Of a DNA stretch of 64,000 nucleotides, positions 48,196 to 58,520 are shown one piece after another. The notes beneath the pieces were generated by a model. The model had not been told where the DNA came from and searched no databases. It worked only from the letters and a program-made list of their open reading frames with translations. Source of the stretch: Peterkaempfera bronchialis (lineage in GTDB: Bacteria; Actinomycetota; Actinomycetes; Streptomycetales; Streptomycetaceae); NCBI RefSeq assembly GCF_003258605.2, contig NZ_CP031264.1, forward strand, positions 3,472,001 to 3,536,000, in the 5' to 3' direction. A program made the translations under genes and the position numbers. Position 1 is the first letter of the stretch. Each line of letters begins with the position of its first letter.

Positions 48196-48331
48196 TTATC
48201 CACAGCAGTCGCTCTACCCGCGTCCACCTGCGTGTTCATCGTCAATCGGCCGTACGGGGGGGTGTATGGACTGTCAAGTTATCCACAGACAGTCTGAACT
48301 TTTCCCCCGCTGTGGATAACTGTGTGGACAA
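48196..48331. promoter_or_regulatory. Cluster of four perfect DnaA boxes
   Basis: TTATCCACA at 48196-48204 and 48279-48287 (plus strand), TGTGGATAA at 48311-48319 and TGTGGACAA at 48323-48331 (minus strand) are all perfect boxes. They lie in the convergent gap between the rhomboid and crgA genes, 17 kb from oriC. A cluster with high DnaA affinity (called D78) is known near oriC in S. coelicolor and affects initiation frequency; this is probably its counterpart. Confidence 0.75.
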
Positions 48332-48415
48332 GCTGAATGTAGGACCGCGCCGAGAGACGCGGAACGGCAGCCGCAGACGCGACCGCCGTGTCAGCGCAAG
48401 CGATGGGGAAGCAGT

Positions 48416-48670
48416 CTACTTCCACTGCGTGGAGACGCCGAAACCCCCGGCGATGAAGCCGAAGCCCACCAGGATGTTCCAGTTCCCCCAGGACTTCACC
48501 GGCCAGTCGGCGCTCGTCACGTAGTAGACGACGATCCAGGCCAGCCCCACCAGGAACAGTGCCAGCATCAGCGGGGCGACCCAGTGGTGCCCCGAATCCA
48601 GCTTGACCGTCGCGGCGCCGGACGGCGGCGGGGTGTAGTCGGACTTCTTGCGGAGACGAGACTTCGGCAC
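48416..48670 (-). CDS. crgA: Cell division protein CrgA
   Basis: The 84-residue protein has a basic N-terminus ([11 protein letters not shown]) and two membrane helices separated by a short loop ([10 protein letters not shown]), the full CrgA layout. CrgA affects FtsZ ring formation and sporulation septation in Streptomyces and recruits PBPs in mycobacteria. It is divergent from the DUF881 gene, as in mycobacteria. Confidence 0.96.
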   Translation of the reverse strand: MPKSRLRKKSDYTPPPSGAATVKLDSGHHWVAPLMLALFLVGLAWIVVYYVTSADWPVKSWGNWNILVGFGFIAGGFGVSTQWK

Positions 48671-48816
48671 GAGGGACTCTCCTGTCGATGCGCTGCATGA
48701 CCGCGCAGGATGCTGACGGCGACCGGGGCTGCGTCATGCTCTCCTGTGCACTCCGCACATGCCACCGGCGTCAGTTAGCGTAGTGGCTCGCCGGGTCGGA
48801 AGGAGATAAGGGTACG

Positions 48817-49590
48817 GTGCCAGAATCCGCGAATCCCCGTTCTCCGGCCCCTCGCCGCCCTCCGGCCGCCCGAATTGTCGGCCGTGTCCTGACCTGCGCG
48901 GTCTTCGCGCTCGCCGGACTGCTCTTCTGCGTCAGCGCCCTCACCGCCCGTGGCACCAACCTCCGCACCGACGACTCCCTGCTGCGGCTGACCGATGTCA
49001 TAAGGGAGAAGAGCGAGCAGAACCAGCAGACCCAGCACCAGGTCTCCGGGCTCCAGCAGCGGGTCGACGCCCTCGCCGAGCAGCAAGGCCAGAACCCGGA
49101 CGACATCAGGCGCCTGGACGCCCTTGAGAAGACCGCCGGCCTGGACCCGCTCAAGGGCACCGGCCTCACCGTCACCCTCAACGACGCCCCGCCCGGCGCC
49201 ACCGCCCGCATCCCCGGGGTCCCCGACCCGGGCCCCAACGACCTGGTCATCCACCAGCAGGACATCCAGGCCGTGGTCAACGCCCTGTGGCGGGGCGGCG
49301 CCAAGGGCGTGCAGGTGATGGACCAGCGGCTGATCGCCACCAGCGCGGTGCGCTGCGTGGGCAACACCCTCATCCTCCAGGGCCGGGTCTACTCCCCGCC
49401 CTATGTGGTGCGCGCGGTCGGCGACACCAGTACGATGCGGGCCGCCGTCGGCGCCGACCCGTACATCAGCAACTACCTCCAGTACGTCAACGCCTACGGC
49501 CTGGGCTGGAAGGTCGACCAGAGCCGGTCGATGACCCTCCCCGGCTACAACGGAACCGTCGATCTCCGGTACGCCCGGGCGACGCCATAG
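48817..49590 (+). CDS. DUF881 family protein
   Basis: The 257-residue protein has one N-terminal membrane helix (VLTCAVFALAGLLFCVSA), a coiled-coil stretch (EKSEQNQQTQHQVSGLQQRV) and the DUF881 domain outside the cell (GLTVTLNDAP, LWRGGAKGVQVMDQRL). The structure is like an anchored division-associated factor; the function is unknown. The GTG start has AAGGAG 12 bases upstream. It is conserved between crgA and trpG in actinobacteria. Confidence 0.88.
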   Translation: MPESANPRSPAPRRPPAARIVGRVLTCAVFALAGLLFCVSALTARGTNLRTDDSLLRLTDVIREKSEQNQQTQHQVSGLQQRVDALAEQQGQNPDDIRRLDALEKTAGLDPLKGTGLTVTLNDAPPGATARIPGVPDPGPNDLVIHQQDIQAVVNALWRGGAKGVQVMDQRLIATSAVRCVGNTLILQGRVYSPPYVVRAVGDTSTMRAAVGADPYISNYLQYVNAYGLGWKVDQSRSMTLPGYNGTVDLRYARATP

Positions 49591-49657
49591 TCGCGCTCCG
49601 GCCCCGGGGTGCCCCGCCTGCCCGTAGGCTTGGCCCGCAGGGACGGGAAGGAGCGGA

Positions 49658-49960
49658 ATGTACGGCTGGATCTGGCGGCAACTGCCGGGCAACGTCCTGG
49701 TGAAGTCGATCGTCTCGCTGCTGCTGGTGCTGGGGATCGTCTACCTTCTCTTCCAGTACGTCTTCCCCTGGGCCGAACCGCTGCTCCCCTTCGGCGAGGT
49801 CACCGTGAACGACGGCGGCCCCGCGGCCGTACAACCCAGCGACAGCCCCAGCCCCGCCCCCCGCAGCAGCGAGACAGCCCTTAACGGCGCGGCAGCGCCC
49901 TCCGCCGTGGTCGGAACCCTCTCCCACCGCGTCCTGAACCCCGGAGCACCGCAGGCATGA
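49658..49960 (+). CDS. Small single-pass membrane protein
   Basis: The 100-residue protein starts MYGWIWRQLPG, has one membrane helix (SIVSLLLVLGIVYLLFQY), then a disordered Ser/Pro/Ala tail. Its stop overlaps the ATG of the next gene by four bases (ATGA), so the two are coupled. Proteins of this type precede trpG/pabA in Streptomyces; the function is unknown. Confidence 0.75.
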   Translation: MYGWIWRQLPGNVLVKSIVSLLLVLGIVYLLFQYVFPWAEPLLPFGEVTVNDGGPAAVQPSDSPSPAPRSSETALNGAAAPSAVVGTLSHRVLNPGAPQA

Positions 49961-50604
49961 CCGCACGGATCCTGGTCGTCGACAACTACGACAGCTTCGT
50001 CTTCAACCTGGTGCAGTACCTCTACCAGCTCGGCGCCACCTGCGAGGTGGTCCGCAACGACGAGGTGACCGTCGACCACGCCGTACCGCGCGACGGCGAC
50101 AGCGGCTTCGACGGGGTCCTGCTCTCCCCCGGGCCGGGCACCCCCGAGGAGGCCGGGGTCTGCATCGCGATGGTGCACCACTGCGCCGCCGTCGGACTGC
50201 CCGTCTTCGGCGTCTGCCTCGGCCTGCAGTCGATCGCGGTCGCCTACGGCGCGGTGGTCGGCCGCGCCCCCGAGCTGCTGCACGGCAAGACGTCCCAGGT
50301 GCTGCACGAGGGCGCCGGTGTCTTCGCCGGCCTCCCCTCGCCGTTCACCGCCACCCGCTACCACTCGCTCGCCGTCGAGCAGCAGACCGTGCCGGCCGTG
50401 CTGGAGGCCACCTCCTGGACCGAGAGCGGCGTCGTCATGGGTCTGCGGCACCGCGACGCGGCCGTGGAGGGCGTGCAGTTCCACCCCGAGTCGGTCCTGA
50501 CCGAGCACGGCCACCGCATGCTGGCCAACTGGCTGGCGCAGTGCGGGGACGCGGGCGCTGTCGACCGCTCAGCCGGGCTGGCGCCGGTGATCGGCCGAGG
50601 CTGA
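49957..50604 (+). CDS. pabA: Anthranilate/aminodeoxychorismate synthase glutaminase subunit
   Basis: The 215-residue class I glutamine amidotransferase has the nucleophile Cys in GVCLGLQSIA and the His-Glu pair in QFHPESVLTEHG. LVVDNYDSFVFNLVQYL is the N-terminal signature. It supplies ammonia for p-aminobenzoate (folate) or anthranilate (Trp). The mycobacterial counterpart is called trpG; with no synthase subunit nearby the pathway cannot be settled. It overlaps the small membrane protein gene. Confidence 0.9.
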   Translation: MTARILVVDNYDSFVFNLVQYLYQLGATCEVVRNDEVTVDHAVPRDGDSGFDGVLLSPGPGTPEEAGVCIAMVHHCAAVGLPVFGVCLGLQSIAVAYGAVVGRAPELLHGKTSQVLHEGAGVFAGLPSPFTATRYHSLAVEQQTVPAVLEATSWTESGVVMGLRHRDAAVEGVQFHPESVLTEHGHRMLANWLAQCGDAGAVDRSAGLAPVIGRG

Positions 50605-50609
50605 CCGAC

Positions 50610-51682
50610 GTGACCGCCGTCCGGCCGGAGAGCCGGAGTGCTCACCAGGAGCCCGAGGAGGCGCCGCCCCAGGGCGGCCCACGCTCCGACGAGACCATCA
50701 CGCTGCGCGCCGACGAGACCATCCGGCTACGTGCCGACGAGACCATCCGGCTGCGCGCCGTCGCCACACCCCCCGGGGACTTCGCGCCGGGCGGTGACGA
50801 CACCGTCCAGTTGCGGCTCCCGCCCGCCCCGCCGCCGGAGCCACCCGGCGGGGGCCGCGCCGAACGCCGCAGGGCGGCCCGTGAGCAGGCTCGCGGCCGG
50901 GGAGGCGGACCACCGGTCGGCCGGAGGCGGCGCAGGCCGCAGCGGGCCGCCACGGGCGCCGCGCGGGCCGTCAGACGAAGGAGCCGATCGGCGTCAAGCT
51001 GGTCCGTGCCACCGGCGAACTCTGCGTCACCTTCGGTGTCCTGCTGCTGCTCTTCGTCTCCTACCAGCTGTGGTGGACCAACGTCCGGGCCCACCAGGCG
51101 GCCGACGGCGCCGCCAACCGCCTGGAGCGGCAGTGGGACGACGGCAACTCCGGCGGCACCCGCGACCCCGACGACCCCCGCGACCCGGGCACCTTCGCCC
51201 CCGGCGAGGGGTTCGCCATCATCTGGATCCCCAAGCTCGACGTGAAGGCGCCCATAGCCGAGGGCACCGACAAGCACTCGGTGCTGGACAAGGGCATGGT
51301 CGGGCACTACACGGGCGCCCTGAAGACCGCGATGCCCTGGGACAAGACCGGCAACTTCGGGCTCGCCGCGCACCGCAACACCCACGGCGAACCGTTCCGC
51401 TACATCAACCAGCTGGCGGTGGGCGACAAGGTCGTGGTCGAGACGGCGCAGGCGTACTACACCTATGCGATCACCAGCGCGCTGCCGCAGACCCCGCCGT
51501 CGAACGTCAGCGTCATCCAACCGGTGCCGGTGGGTTCCGGATTCACCCGTCCGGGGAGGTACATCACGCTCACCACCTGCACCCCGGAGTTCTACTCCAC
51601 GTACCGGCTGATCGTCTGGGGCAAAATGGTGGAGGAACGGCCGAGGAGCAAGGGCAAACCCGACGCTCTGGTCGGCTCGTAG
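50610..51682 (+). pseudogene. srtE1: Class E sortase, first copy (apparent frameshift)
   Basis: The N-terminal part (from GTG 50610) and the membrane/catalytic part lie in different frames. The first frame gives a Pro-rich, basic cytoplasmic region with three DETIRLRA-type repeats up to about 50880-50990. The second frame gives VRATGELCVTFGVLLLLF (membrane helix) and the sortase domain, with His in LAAHRN, Cys in TLTTCTP and Arg in YRLIVWG, ending at 51682. The second frame has a TGA at 50882 and no usable start before GTG 51242, so a one-base loss or two-base gain would explain the pattern. S. coelicolor SrtE1/SrtE2 anchor chaplins at LAXTG motifs. Sequencing error, decay or recoding cannot be separated here. 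Confidence 0.7.
50688..50759. repeat. Three 24-bp tandem repeats (DETIRLRA) in the sortase N-terminus
   Basis: Units start at 50688, 50712 and 50736; each encodes DETI[TR]LRA. A related DDTVQLR follows at about 50799. They lie in the cytoplasmic region before the membrane helix. Confidence 0.8.
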
Positions 51683-51697
51683 GCGCGCGGAGGGGCA

Positions 51698-52423
51698 TTG
51701 GCTGGACACCGTGGCAGGGGCCGGGGCGTAGCCGCGACGGCAGCGTCCTTCGTCGGCGAGCTGCTGATCACCTTCGGCGTGCTGCTGGGCCTCTTCGTGG
51801 CCTACTCACTCTGGTGGACCAACGTCCTGGCGGACCGCCAGGCCGACTCCGCGGCACACCATCTGCGCGAGGAGTGGACCCAGAAGCCCGCCGGCGGGGG
51901 CGACTCCAAGGCCGCCCCGCACCCGCGCAGCTTCGCCGCCGGCGACTCGGTCGGCTTTCTGCACATCCCCGCGATGGGCAAGGACTTCACGGTGCTGATC
52001 CGGATGGGCACCGACCCGGAGATCCTCAACGAGGCCGTGGCCGGCGTCTACCAGGAGCCCTACGCCGCCGCGATGCCCTGGGCCAAGGCCGGAAACTTCG
52101 CGCTCGCCGCGCACCGCGACGGCCATGGCGCCAAGTTCCACAACCTCGACAAGGTGCACCAGGGCGACTCCGTCGTCGTGGAGACCGCCGACACCTGGTA
52201 CATCTACCGCGTCGACAGCACCCTGCCGCAGACCTCCAAGTACAACACCGGCGTGGTCGCCCCGATCCCCGAGGGGTCCGGCTACACCCGCCCCGGCCGG
52301 TACATCACCCTCACCACCTGCACGCCCGTCTACACCTCGCGCTACCGGATGGCCGTCTGGGGCACCCTGGTCCGCACTGCCCCCGTCGACGCCCAGCGCA
52401 CCCTCCCGCCCGAGCTGCGCTGA
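51698..52423 (+). CDS. srtE2: Class E sortase, second copy
   Basis: The 241-residue protein has a short basic N-terminus, one membrane helix (GELLITFGVLLGLFVAYSLWW) and an extracellular sortase domain. The catalytic His is in LAAHRDGHG, Cys in TLTTCTP and Arg in YRMAVWG. It should cut LAXTG-type signals and attach proteins such as chaplins to peptidoglycan. The TTG at 51698 has GGAGGGG about four bases upstream. It is 15 bases after the first sortase frame, as in the S. coelicolor srtE1-srtE2 pair. Unlike its neighbour it is intact. Confidence 0.9.
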   Translation: MAGHRGRGRGVAATAASFVGELLITFGVLLGLFVAYSLWWTNVLADRQADSAAHHLREEWTQKPAGGGDSKAAPHPRSFAAGDSVGFLHIPAMGKDFTVLIRMGTDPEILNEAVAGVYQEPYAAAMPWAKAGNFALAAHRDGHGAKFHNLDKVHQGDSVVVETADTWYIYRVDSTLPQTSKYNTGVVAPIPEGSGYTRPGRYITLTTCTPVYTSRYRMAVWGTLVRTAPVDAQRTLPPELR

Positions 52424-52570
52424 CCCCTCCCCGGGTGGGGCGGCGGCGCGTGGGTGATGACGCGCGCCCCGGATGGGCCACCATGCGCTGGGCCGGGCTC
52501 GTGACCTCGCGCCGCCGTGCGGCGTTGAGGAGTTCGAGTAGTACCCACCAGCCTGATCAGGGGGATCCCC

Positions 52571-53197
52571 ATGACCCACGAAGCCGTCATCCTCGAATCG
52601 CGCACCATGCGCGACAGCCTCACCGAATGGACCCAAGCCCTCGACCGCGTCAAGGCCCTCCAGTTGCTGCCCGACGGTATGCATCTCACCACCCGTCTGG
52701 TGGCCGACTACTTCGAGGTGGGGGAGGAGGCCGTCAAGAGCATCGTCAAGCGGCACCGGGAGGAGTTGCGCAGTAACGGCTACCAGCTGTTGCAGGGCGA
52801 TGAGCTGCATCGATACCTAAGGTCCAACATGGACCCTAGCCCTCTCCCGGGTCGCGGCCTGGCGCTCTTCCCCCGGCGGGCCGTGCTCAATGTGGCGATG
52901 CTGCTGCGCGACAGCGACGTGGCCCGGCAGGTCCGGTCCCAGCTGTTGGACCTGGCCGACGCGGCCCGGCCGTCGGCCGCGCTGGACGCGTATGTGGCGG
53001 AGCTCGCCCGCCGGGTCGCGGAGGAGGTCGTCCTGCGGCGCCTCCAGCCGCACGCCCGGGTGGTGGGTGCGATGAGCTGCCGGCTCGCGGATGTGGACAC
53101 CGCACTCCGGGAGGTCCGTGGCCGGATGGACTCGCTCTGCACGCTCTGGGCACACCGTTCGGTCCAGGACCGCTCGCGTGGGCGGCGCTGCCGGTGA
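52571..53197 (+). CDS. Antirepressor-like protein of unknown function
   Basis: The 208-residue protein has a helix-turn-helix-like N-terminal part (LTTRLVADYFEVGEEAVKSI, then a KRHREEL helix and GYQLLQG). A second part contains LALFPRRAVLNVAMLLRDS and RQVRSQLLDLAD, a pattern common in phage antirepressor-like proteins and in many Streptomyces proteins of unknown role. A disordered basic C-terminus follows. The ATG is directly preceded by GGGGATCCCC. It separates srtE2 from pknB and is probably an accessory gene. I do not recognise a function. Confidence 0.65.
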   Translation: MTHEAVILESRTMRDSLTEWTQALDRVKALQLLPDGMHLTTRLVADYFEVGEEAVKSIVKRHREELRSNGYQLLQGDELHRYLRSNMDPSPLPGRGLALFPRRAVLNVAMLLRDSDVARQVRSQLLDLADAARPSAALDAYVAELARRVAEEVVLRRLQPHARVVGAMSCRLADVDTALREVRGRMDSLCTLWAHRSVQDRSRGRRCR

Positions 53198-53204
53198 ACG
53201 ACGA

Positions 53205-53239
53205 CGGAGGGCTGTGGATAAGTTATCCACAGCCCTCCG
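53205..53239. terminator. Palindromic terminator made of two perfect DnaA boxes
   Basis: The 17-base arms CGGAGGGCTGTGGATAA (53205-53221) and TTATCCACAGCCCTCCG (53223-53239) are perfectly complementary around one central G. Each arm contains a perfect DnaA box. The element lies between the antirepressor-like gene and the convergent pknB gene and can terminate both. Confidence 0.8.
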
Positions 53240-53257
53240 GTCGGGGGTCAGGGGCGG

Positions 53258-55282
<2,025 letters not shown>

Positions 55283-55570
55283 AGCTCCCAGCCCTCTCCC
55301 TCACCCGGTGCATGAGGATGTGACGTGAGGCCCCGCGATCCGGCCCGCTGCGCCCTGTGCGGGCGCAGAGCCGATCCGCAGACAGACCGCTGCTTGCGGA
55401 TACGCTACCGGTCCCGGCGGCGTTGGCCTGCCGTGAGCACCACCCGATACCAGACCGGTATCAGCTGTGCATCGGCTGTTTCCGTCTCCGCAGGTCCACC
55501 ATTTACGCAGGTCGACCCGGGAGTGCCGGGCCGCCGCCGGGTGGTCTGCGGGGGCCGGGTGAGGAATGCG
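55283..55570 (-). other. Gap between pbpA and pknB
   Basis: The 288 bases contain no credible gene. Part could be a pknB promoter or leader; I see no convincing -10/-35 pair or hairpin. Confidence 0.4.
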
Positions 55571-57034
55571 TCACTTGCCGACGATGGCTTGCATGATTGC
55601 CTTGGCGACCGGTGCGGCGAGCTTGCCGCCGGCGATGCCCGGGCGGTAGGTGCCGGCGTCGCTCTCCACCACCACGGCGACGGCGACCTTGGGAGTGTCG
55701 CCGGTCTTGGCGTAGGAGATGAACCAGGCGTACGGCAGCTCCTTGTTGTCCTCGCCGTGCTGGGCGGTGCCAGTCTTGCCGCCGACCGTGACGCCGGGGA
55801 TCTGCGCTGCCGTGCCGGTGCCGTGCGGGCTCTGCACCACGCCCTGCATCAGGGTCTGGAGCTTCTGCGCCGTCTCGGGGCTGAAGGCCCGGCTCATCTC
55901 CTTGGGCTTGGTCTGGGAGATGGTGGTGAGGTCGGGGGCCTGCTCCTTGTCGACCATGTACGGCTGCATCAGCGAGCCGTTGTTGGCGACGGCGGCGGCG
56001 ACCATGGCCATCTGGAGCGGGGTGACCCGGGTGTTGTGCTGGCCGATGGCGTCCAGCGCGGTGCCGGGGCGGTCGGAGTCCCGGGGGAAGACGCTCTCGG
56101 CGGCCCGGACCGGGGTGTCCACCTTCGGGTTGTTGAAGCCCAGCTTCTCGGCCTGGTCGGCGAGCTTGTCCTTGCCCACCGTGTCGCCGATCTTGGCGAA
56201 GACGGTGTTGCAGGAGTACTCCATGGCGATCTGCACGGTCGCGTTGGCGCAGGGCTCGTTCTCGGACTCGTTGACCAGCCTGGTGTGCGTGTTCGGCAGG
56301 TAGTAGTCCTGCGGCGTGTCCGTCCGGTCGTCGGGGCTCTTGTAGACCCCGCTCTCGAACATCGCCGCCGCCGTCACGATCTTGAAGGTGGAGCCGGGCG
56401 GGTAGGTCTCCTTGAGCGCCCGGTTGAGCATCGGCTTGTCGGGGTCGTTCAGGTACTTGGTGTACGCCTCGGTGTCCTGGCCGGCGAACTTGCCGGGGTC
56501 GTAGGACGGGGTGGACACCAGGGCCAGGATGGCGCCGGTGGTCGGGTCGATGGCGACCGCGGCACCCTTCTTGCCCTTGAGGGCGTCATACGCGGCCTTC
56601 TGGGCCTTGTAGTCGATGGTGGTGATGACATTGCCGCCCTGCTTGGGCTTGCCGGTCAGCATGTCCAGGGTGTTGCGGAAGAACAGCCGGTCGTCGTTGC
56701 CGGAGAGGAAGTCGTCCTCCAGGGCCTCGATCTGGTTGTTCTCCAGGGTCTGCGAGGAGTAGCCGGTGACCGGCGCGTACAGCTCGCCGTTGGTCCACTC
56801 CTGCTTGTACTTGAACCGCAGGCCGTTGACGAAGACGGACTTGGTCATCGGCTTGCCGTTGGCGAGGAAGACATTCCCCCGCGGGTGCGCGTAGCGGTCG
56901 TAGAGCACGCGCTTGTTGTTGGTGTCGGTGGCGAGCGCCTGCGCCTTGACCCCTTGCAGCCAGTTGGCGCGGACCATCAGGGCCAGGACGAGCAGCATGC
57001 AGAAGATGGAAACCCGTCGGATGGGCTTGTTCAT
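55571..57034 (-). CDS. pbpA: Class B penicillin-binding protein PbpA
   Basis: The 487-residue transpeptidase has one N-terminal membrane helix (VSIFCMLLVLALMVRANWL), a dimerisation domain (RYAHPRGNVFLANG) and a transpeptidase domain with STFK (near residue 214), SCN (near 272) and KTGTA (near 404). It crosslinks glycan made by the adjacent RodA. In mycobacteria it is regulated by PknB and affects septation. The ATG at 57034 follows the rodA stop by 36 bases. Confidence 0.96.
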   Translation of the reverse strand: MNKPIRRVSIFCMLLVLALMVRANWLQGVKAQALATDTNNKRVLYDRYAHPRGNVFLANGKPMTKSVFVNGLRFKYKQEWTNGELYAPVTGYSSQTLENNQIEALEDDFLSGNDDRLFFRNTLDMLTGKPKQGGNVITTIDYKAQKAAYDALKGKKGAAVAIDPTTGAILALVSTPSYDPGKFAGQDTEAYTKYLNDPDKPMLNRALKETYPPGSTFKIVTAAAMFESGVYKSPDDRTDTPQDYYLPNTHTRLVNESENEPCANATVQIAMEYSCNTVFAKIGDTVGKDKLADQAEKLGFNNPKVDTPVRAAESVFPRDSDRPGTALDAIGQHNTRVTPLQMAMVAAAVANNGSLMQPYMVDKEQAPDLTTISQTKPKEMSRAFSPETAQKLQTLMQGVVQSPHGTGTAAQIPGVTVGGKTGTAQHGEDNKELPYAWFISYAKTGDTPKVAVAVVVESDAGTYRPGIAGGKLAAPVAKAIMQAIVGK

Positions 57035-57070
57035 GCGATGGGTCCCCTCCTCGCGGCGTGAATCATGGGT

Positions 57071-58498
57071 TCACGCTCGCACTATCTGTGTAGCTTCCGC
57101 GTCAGGATTGGACACGGGTTCCGGGGCGGGTCGCCGGGCGGTGTCGCTGATCTTGAGCAGCAGCGCGACCAGGCCCCAGTTGGCGACCACGGAGGAGCCG
57201 CCCTGGGCCATGAACGGCATGGTCATACCGGTGAGCGGGATCAGGCCGGTGACGCCGCCGGCCACCACGAAGACCTGGATGGCGAAGGCCGACGAGAGCC
57301 CGACCGCCAGCAGCTTGCCGAACGGGTCGCGGGCGGCGACGGCGGTCCGCAGCCCGCGCTGCACCAGCAGACCGTAGAGCAGGAAGATCGCCATGATGCC
57401 GGCCAGCCCCAGCTCCTCGCCGAACGAGCCGAGGATGAAGTCGCTCTTGGCGGCGAACTGGATCAGCCAGGACCGTCCCTGGCCGAGGCCGGTGCCCATC
57501 ACCCCGCCGGAGCCGAAGGCGAACAGCGACTGGCCGATCTGCTCGGTGGCCCCGCTCGGGGGGTTCGGCGCAAAGGCGGCCATGGGGTCCAGCCAGGCGT
57601 CGACGCGGGTCTTGACGTGCGGCTCGAAGCTGGCCACCACCACCGCGCCGCCGGCCGACATCAGCAGGCCGAAGACGATCCAGCTGGTGCGCTCGGTGGC
57701 GACGTAGAGCATCACCACGAAGAGGCCGAAGAAGAGCAGCGACGAGCCCAGGTCGGTCTCGAAGACCAGGATCAGGATGCTGACGACCCAGACCACGATG
57801 ATCGGCCCCAGGTCGCGGCCGCGCGGCAGGTAGAGGCCCATGAAGCGGCGGCTGGCCAGCGCCAGGGCGTCCCGCTTGACCATCAGGTAGCCGGCGAAGA
57901 AGACGGTGAGGATGATCTTCGCGAACTCGCCGGGCTGGATGGAGAAGCCGCCGATGTGGATCCAGATCTTGGCGCCGAAGTCGGATGCCTGCTCGGGGAA
58001 GAAGGCCGGTGCGGCCAGCAGCACCAGGGCCACCATCATCGAGATGTAGGTGTAGCGCTGGAGGATGCGGTGGTCCTTGAGGAGCACCAGCACCCCGAGG
58101 AAGAACGCCACGCCCAGCCCGGACCACATCAGCTGGTTGGGCGCTGCCGCAAAGTTCTGCGGCAGCAGCGGGCCGGACTTGTCCAGCCGCCAGATCATCA
58201 CCAGGCCGAGCCCGTTGAGCAGGGTGGCGATGGGCAGCATCAGCGGGTCCGCGTACGGGGCGAACTTGCGCATCACCAGGTGGGCGACCAGGGCGAGGCC
58301 GCCCATGCCGCAGCCGTACGCCACCATGCCGGCCGGCAGTGAGCCGTCCATGGCGAGCCCGACGTTCGCATAGGCGAAGACCGGGATCAGCACGGCGAAG
58401 AGCAGCAGGAGCAGCTCGGTGTTCCTGCGGTTGGGCGCTCCCTGCGGCGTGATGGTGGTGGTGTTGCTGCTGGTGTTGGATGATCCGAGACTGCTCAC
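57071..58498 (-). CDS. rodA: SEDS glycosyltransferase RodA/FtsW
   Basis: The 475-residue protein has about 12 membrane helices and the SEDS signatures: GSFSIQPGEFAKI-type segment (GGFSIQPGEFAKIILTVFF), the large loop after FETDLGSSLLFFGLF, and GSGGVMGTGLGQG with AAKSDFILGSFGEELGLAG. SEDS proteins polymerise lipid II. The GTG at 58498 follows the phosphatase by 22 bases. In mycobacteria the same operon gene is rodA. Confidence 0.95.
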   Translation of the reverse strand: MSSLGSSNTSSNTTTITPQGAPNRRNTELLLLLFAVLIPVFAYANVGLAMDGSLPAGMVAYGCGMGGLALVAHLVMRKFAPYADPLMLPIATLLNGLGLVMIWRLDKSGPLLPQNFAAAPNQLMWSGLGVAFFLGVLVLLKDHRILQRYTYISMMVALVLLAAPAFFPEQASDFGAKIWIHIGGFSIQPGEFAKIILTVFFAGYLMVKRDALALASRRFMGLYLPRGRDLGPIIVVWVVSILILVFETDLGSSLLFFGLFVVMLYVATERTSWIVFGLLMSAGGAVVVASFEPHVKTRVDAWLDPMAAFAPNPPSGATEQIGQSLFAFGSGGVMGTGLGQGRSWLIQFAAKSDFILGSFGEELGLAGIMAIFLLYGLLVQRGLRTAVAARDPFGKLLAVGLSSAFAIQVFVVAGGVTGLIPLTGMTMPFMAQGGSSVVANWGLVALLLKISDTARRPAPEPVSNPDAEATQIVRA

Positions 58499-58520
58499 GG
58501 CGCCGGCCGCTCCCCTACGG

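Noticed and set aside
50541-51245. Single long frame taken as a complete protein after pabA
   Set aside because: Its C-terminal half is Ser/Arg/Thr-rich shadow translation; the true membrane and sortase parts are in another frame.
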